Shown here piece after piece: positions 62,475 to 64,000 of a stretch of DNA of 64,000 bases. Source of the DNA: Leucobacter chromiireducens (GTDB lineage Bacteria; Actinomycetota; Actinomycetes; Actinomycetales; Microbacteriaceae); assembly GCF_003917135.1 (NCBI RefSeq), contig NZ_RPDI01000007.1, positions 62,001-126,000 on the forward strand, read 5' to 3'. The translations under genes and the position numbers were made by a program. The first letter of the stretch is position 1, and the number at the start of each line of letters is the position of its first letter. Below the pieces are notes generated by a model that saw nothing but the letters and a program-made list of their open reading frames with translations, was not told where the DNA came from and ran no database searches.

Positions 62475-64000
62475 ATGAGATCCATGGTGACAGCGGTGAT
62501 CGCGGCGATCGAGGCGGCGGCTGCCGCGGCGCTCGGCCTGACCATCGCGGTGGTGCCAGCGCTCGTGCTGTGGGCCGTCACCTTCGAGCTCGCCGCCGAG
62601 CCGAGCGCCGTGTTCGCCGGCGGGGCGGCCGTGTGGGCGCTCGGGAACCTCGCGCCGCTGAGCGTCACGCTCACGCCGGAGCTGGCGCTCGGCTTTGGCC
62701 TGCCCGCTGAGGCGCTCACCGTGGTGGTGAGCCTCGCGCCGCTCGGGCTGACGCTCCTCACTGTGCTTCTCGCGGCGCGCGCCGGGTGGCGGCTCGGGGC
62801 GCGCGGCGGCGTCGGCGGTGCCGGGGTGCTCGGCGGCGCCCTGGGCTACTGTGCAGCCGCGTGCGTCGTCGCCGTGTTCATCGCGCAGCTGCTCGTGTGG
62901 CCGCCGGCGCTCGTCGGCCTCGTCGCCGGGCTCGTCTACGGCGTGCCGGCCGGCCTCGGCTACCTCGTGCGCGCCGCCCGCGACGAGCACCCCTGGTGGC
63001 GGAGCACGGTGCGCGCGCTGCAGCGCGGCCTCGAACAGCTCGGCGCCCCCGGCGTTGCGGCGCTCCCGGCGCGCGCGGCCGATGCACTGCGCCTCACGGT
63101 CGGCGCCCTCGCCGGGCTCGTCGGGCTGAGCGGCGTCGCGCTCGCCGGTGCCCTGTTCGCCGGGTACGGCGAGATCACGGCGCTCACGCAGCACCTGCAG
63201 CTGGACCCGCTCGGCTCGCTGCTGCTGTTCGGGGTGCAGCTCGCGCTGCTGCCCGTCGCACTGCTGTGGGGGCTCTCCTGGCTCACCGGTGCCGGCTTCG
63301 CGGTGGGCTCCGGCACGTCGGTCACCCCCTTCGAGACGCTGCTCGGGCCGCTGCCCGCGCTGCCGCTGTTCGGCGCGATCCCGCAGGGGTGGGGCGCGCT
63401 CGGCGCGCTCGCGCCCGCCCTCGTCGTGCTCGCGGGGATCGGGATCGCGGTGCTGCTCGGGCGGCGAGCGGAGGCGCGCCGCGCGTCGTGGCTGGTCGCG
63501 CTGTCGACGGCCGCCGTCGCCGCGGTGCTCGCGGGGCTCGTGGTTGCCGGGCTTGCGGCGCTCGCGACCGGCGCGATCGGCCCGGATCGGCTCGCTGAGG
63601 CCGGCCCGGCGCCCTGGCTCGCGGGCGGCCTCGCCGCGGCGGAGCTCGGCGCCGGTCTGCTACTCGGCACCGCGGCGGCCCGGATCGACGCGGCGCGCGT
63701 GCGCGAGCTGATCCCCGAGGGGCTCGCCGAGAGCATTCCCGTGGCCTGGGGCGCGGACCGCGCTGGCCGTGCGGGTGACACGGACCGCGCTGACCACACG
63801 GACCGCGCAGACCGCGCTGCGGCCGAGGGAGCTGGCTGGCTGGCGGGGGAGCGTGATGCAGAGTTCGGCGCACCCGACGATCAGGAGACCCGGCCGCTCG
63901 AGCCGCTCGAGCAGCTCGAGCCGCTCGCCGAGGTGACCGAGCTGCCGCTGCCGACGGACCGGGACGCGGACGGCGAGCTGCTGGATCCGGAGCTGCTGGA
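62475..64000 (+). CDS. perM: DUF6350 / PerM family membrane protein (3' end outside window)
   Basis: 508 codons are open from ATG 62475 to the window edge with no stop. It begins MRSMVTAVIAAIEAAAAAALGL and has about nine or ten hydrophobic spans over the first ~410 residues, then a soluble charged tail with DTDRADHTDRADRA and an acidic Glu/Leu/Pro segment. Mycobacterial PerM, also downstream of sucCD and upstream of purN, stabilises the division protein FtsB. The call rests on size, topology and this position, so it is likely but not certain. Confidence 0.7.
   Translation, partial: MRSMVTAVIAAIEAAAAAALGLTIAVVPALVLWAVTFELAAEPSAVFAGGAAVWALGNLAPLSVTLTPELALGFGLPAEALTVVVSLAPLGLTLLTVLLAARAGWRLGARGGVGGAGVLGGALGYCAAACVVAVFIAQLLVWPPALVGLVAGLVYGVPAGLGYLVRAARDEHPWWRSTVRALQRGLEQLGAPGVAALPARAADALRLTVGALAGLVGLSGVALAGALFAGYGEITALTQHLQLDPLGSLLLFGVQLALLPVALLWGLSWLTGAGFAVGSGTSVTPFETLLGPLPALPLFGAIPQGWGALGALAPALVVLAGIGIAVLLGRRAEARRASWLVALSTAAVAAVLAGLVVAGLAALATGAIGPDRLAEAGPAPWLAGGLAAAELGAGLLLGTAAARIDAARVRELIPEGLAESIPVAWGADRAGRAGDTDRADHTDRADRAAAEGAGWLAGERDAEFGAPDDQETRPLEPLEQLEPLAEVTELPLPTDRDADGELLDPELL

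Overview
The window is about 64 kb of very GC-rich bacterial chromosome, dense with genes. Actinobacterial marks are: TANNNT-type -10 boxes, many ATGA/GTGA gene overlaps, frequent GTG and TTG starts, a GuaB3 paralogue, a DUF3817 protein, a PerM/DUF6350 protein, and the conserved orders rplM-rpsI-glmM-coaA-glmS-acpS-alr-tsaE-tsaB-rimI-tsaD-groES and pcrA-sucCD-perM. The spc operon without rpsN and the alpha operon without rpsD fit Microbacteriaceae/Micrococcales. A Leucobacter-like organism is my best guess; this is inferred from gene content and order, not from a search.

Layout. 1-9350: end of the spc operon (rplE tail, rpsH, rplF, rplR, rpsE, rpmD, rplO), then secY-adk-map, infA-rpmJ-rpsM-rpsK and rpoA-rplQ. 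9605-11527: a divergent acyltransferase sits between rplQ and truA. 11652-22778: truA, rplM-rpsI-glmM, a small DUF3995 protein, coaA facing glmS, then a tightly overlapping run acpS-alr-tsaE-tsaB-rimI-tsaD (cell-wall precursors, CoA/ACP activation and the tRNA t6A pathway). 22902-26579: three proline-rich DUF4190-type membrane proteins, a THUMP-like methyltransferase and a lone groES under a CIRCE element. 26667-33944: rarD-type exporter, a double-domain Lrp/AsnC regulator, an AT-rich control region, and an operon of gamma-glutamyl-GABA hydrolase, DUF3830 protein and a PotDBCA-type ABC importer. 34076-40565: guanine nucleotide block guaB / DUF3788 / guaB3 / SURF1 / DUF3817 / guaA. 40750-44522: an XRE-cupin regulator, an NhaC-family antiporter and a class V aminotransferase, bracketed by two copies of one palindromic repeat. 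44551-48221: DUF1801, Bax inhibitor-1 family, glycerophosphodiester phosphodiesterase, asparaginase. 48311-64000: the pcrA-sucCD-perM backbone carrying two inserts: a pair of GGDEF proteins between pcrA and sucC, and a MetE-like protein, GAP-family protein, two-component system and NitT/TauT-type ABC importer between sucD and perM. The perM gene runs off the end.

Noteworthy signals are mostly in the small print. There are three families of dispersed long palindromes, each present twice. Several genes have a -10 box placed so that transcription should start on the start codon (leaderless). One 16-bp hairpin buries the ribosome binding site and start codon of the DUF3995 gene. Paired inverted repeats lie over the promoter of the NhaC gene. 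The GuaB3 protein lacks the catalytic cysteine. A stand-alone MetE C-terminal-like protein keeps the zinc ligands. No CRISPR array, prophage, insertion sequence, rRNA or tRNA gene was seen.
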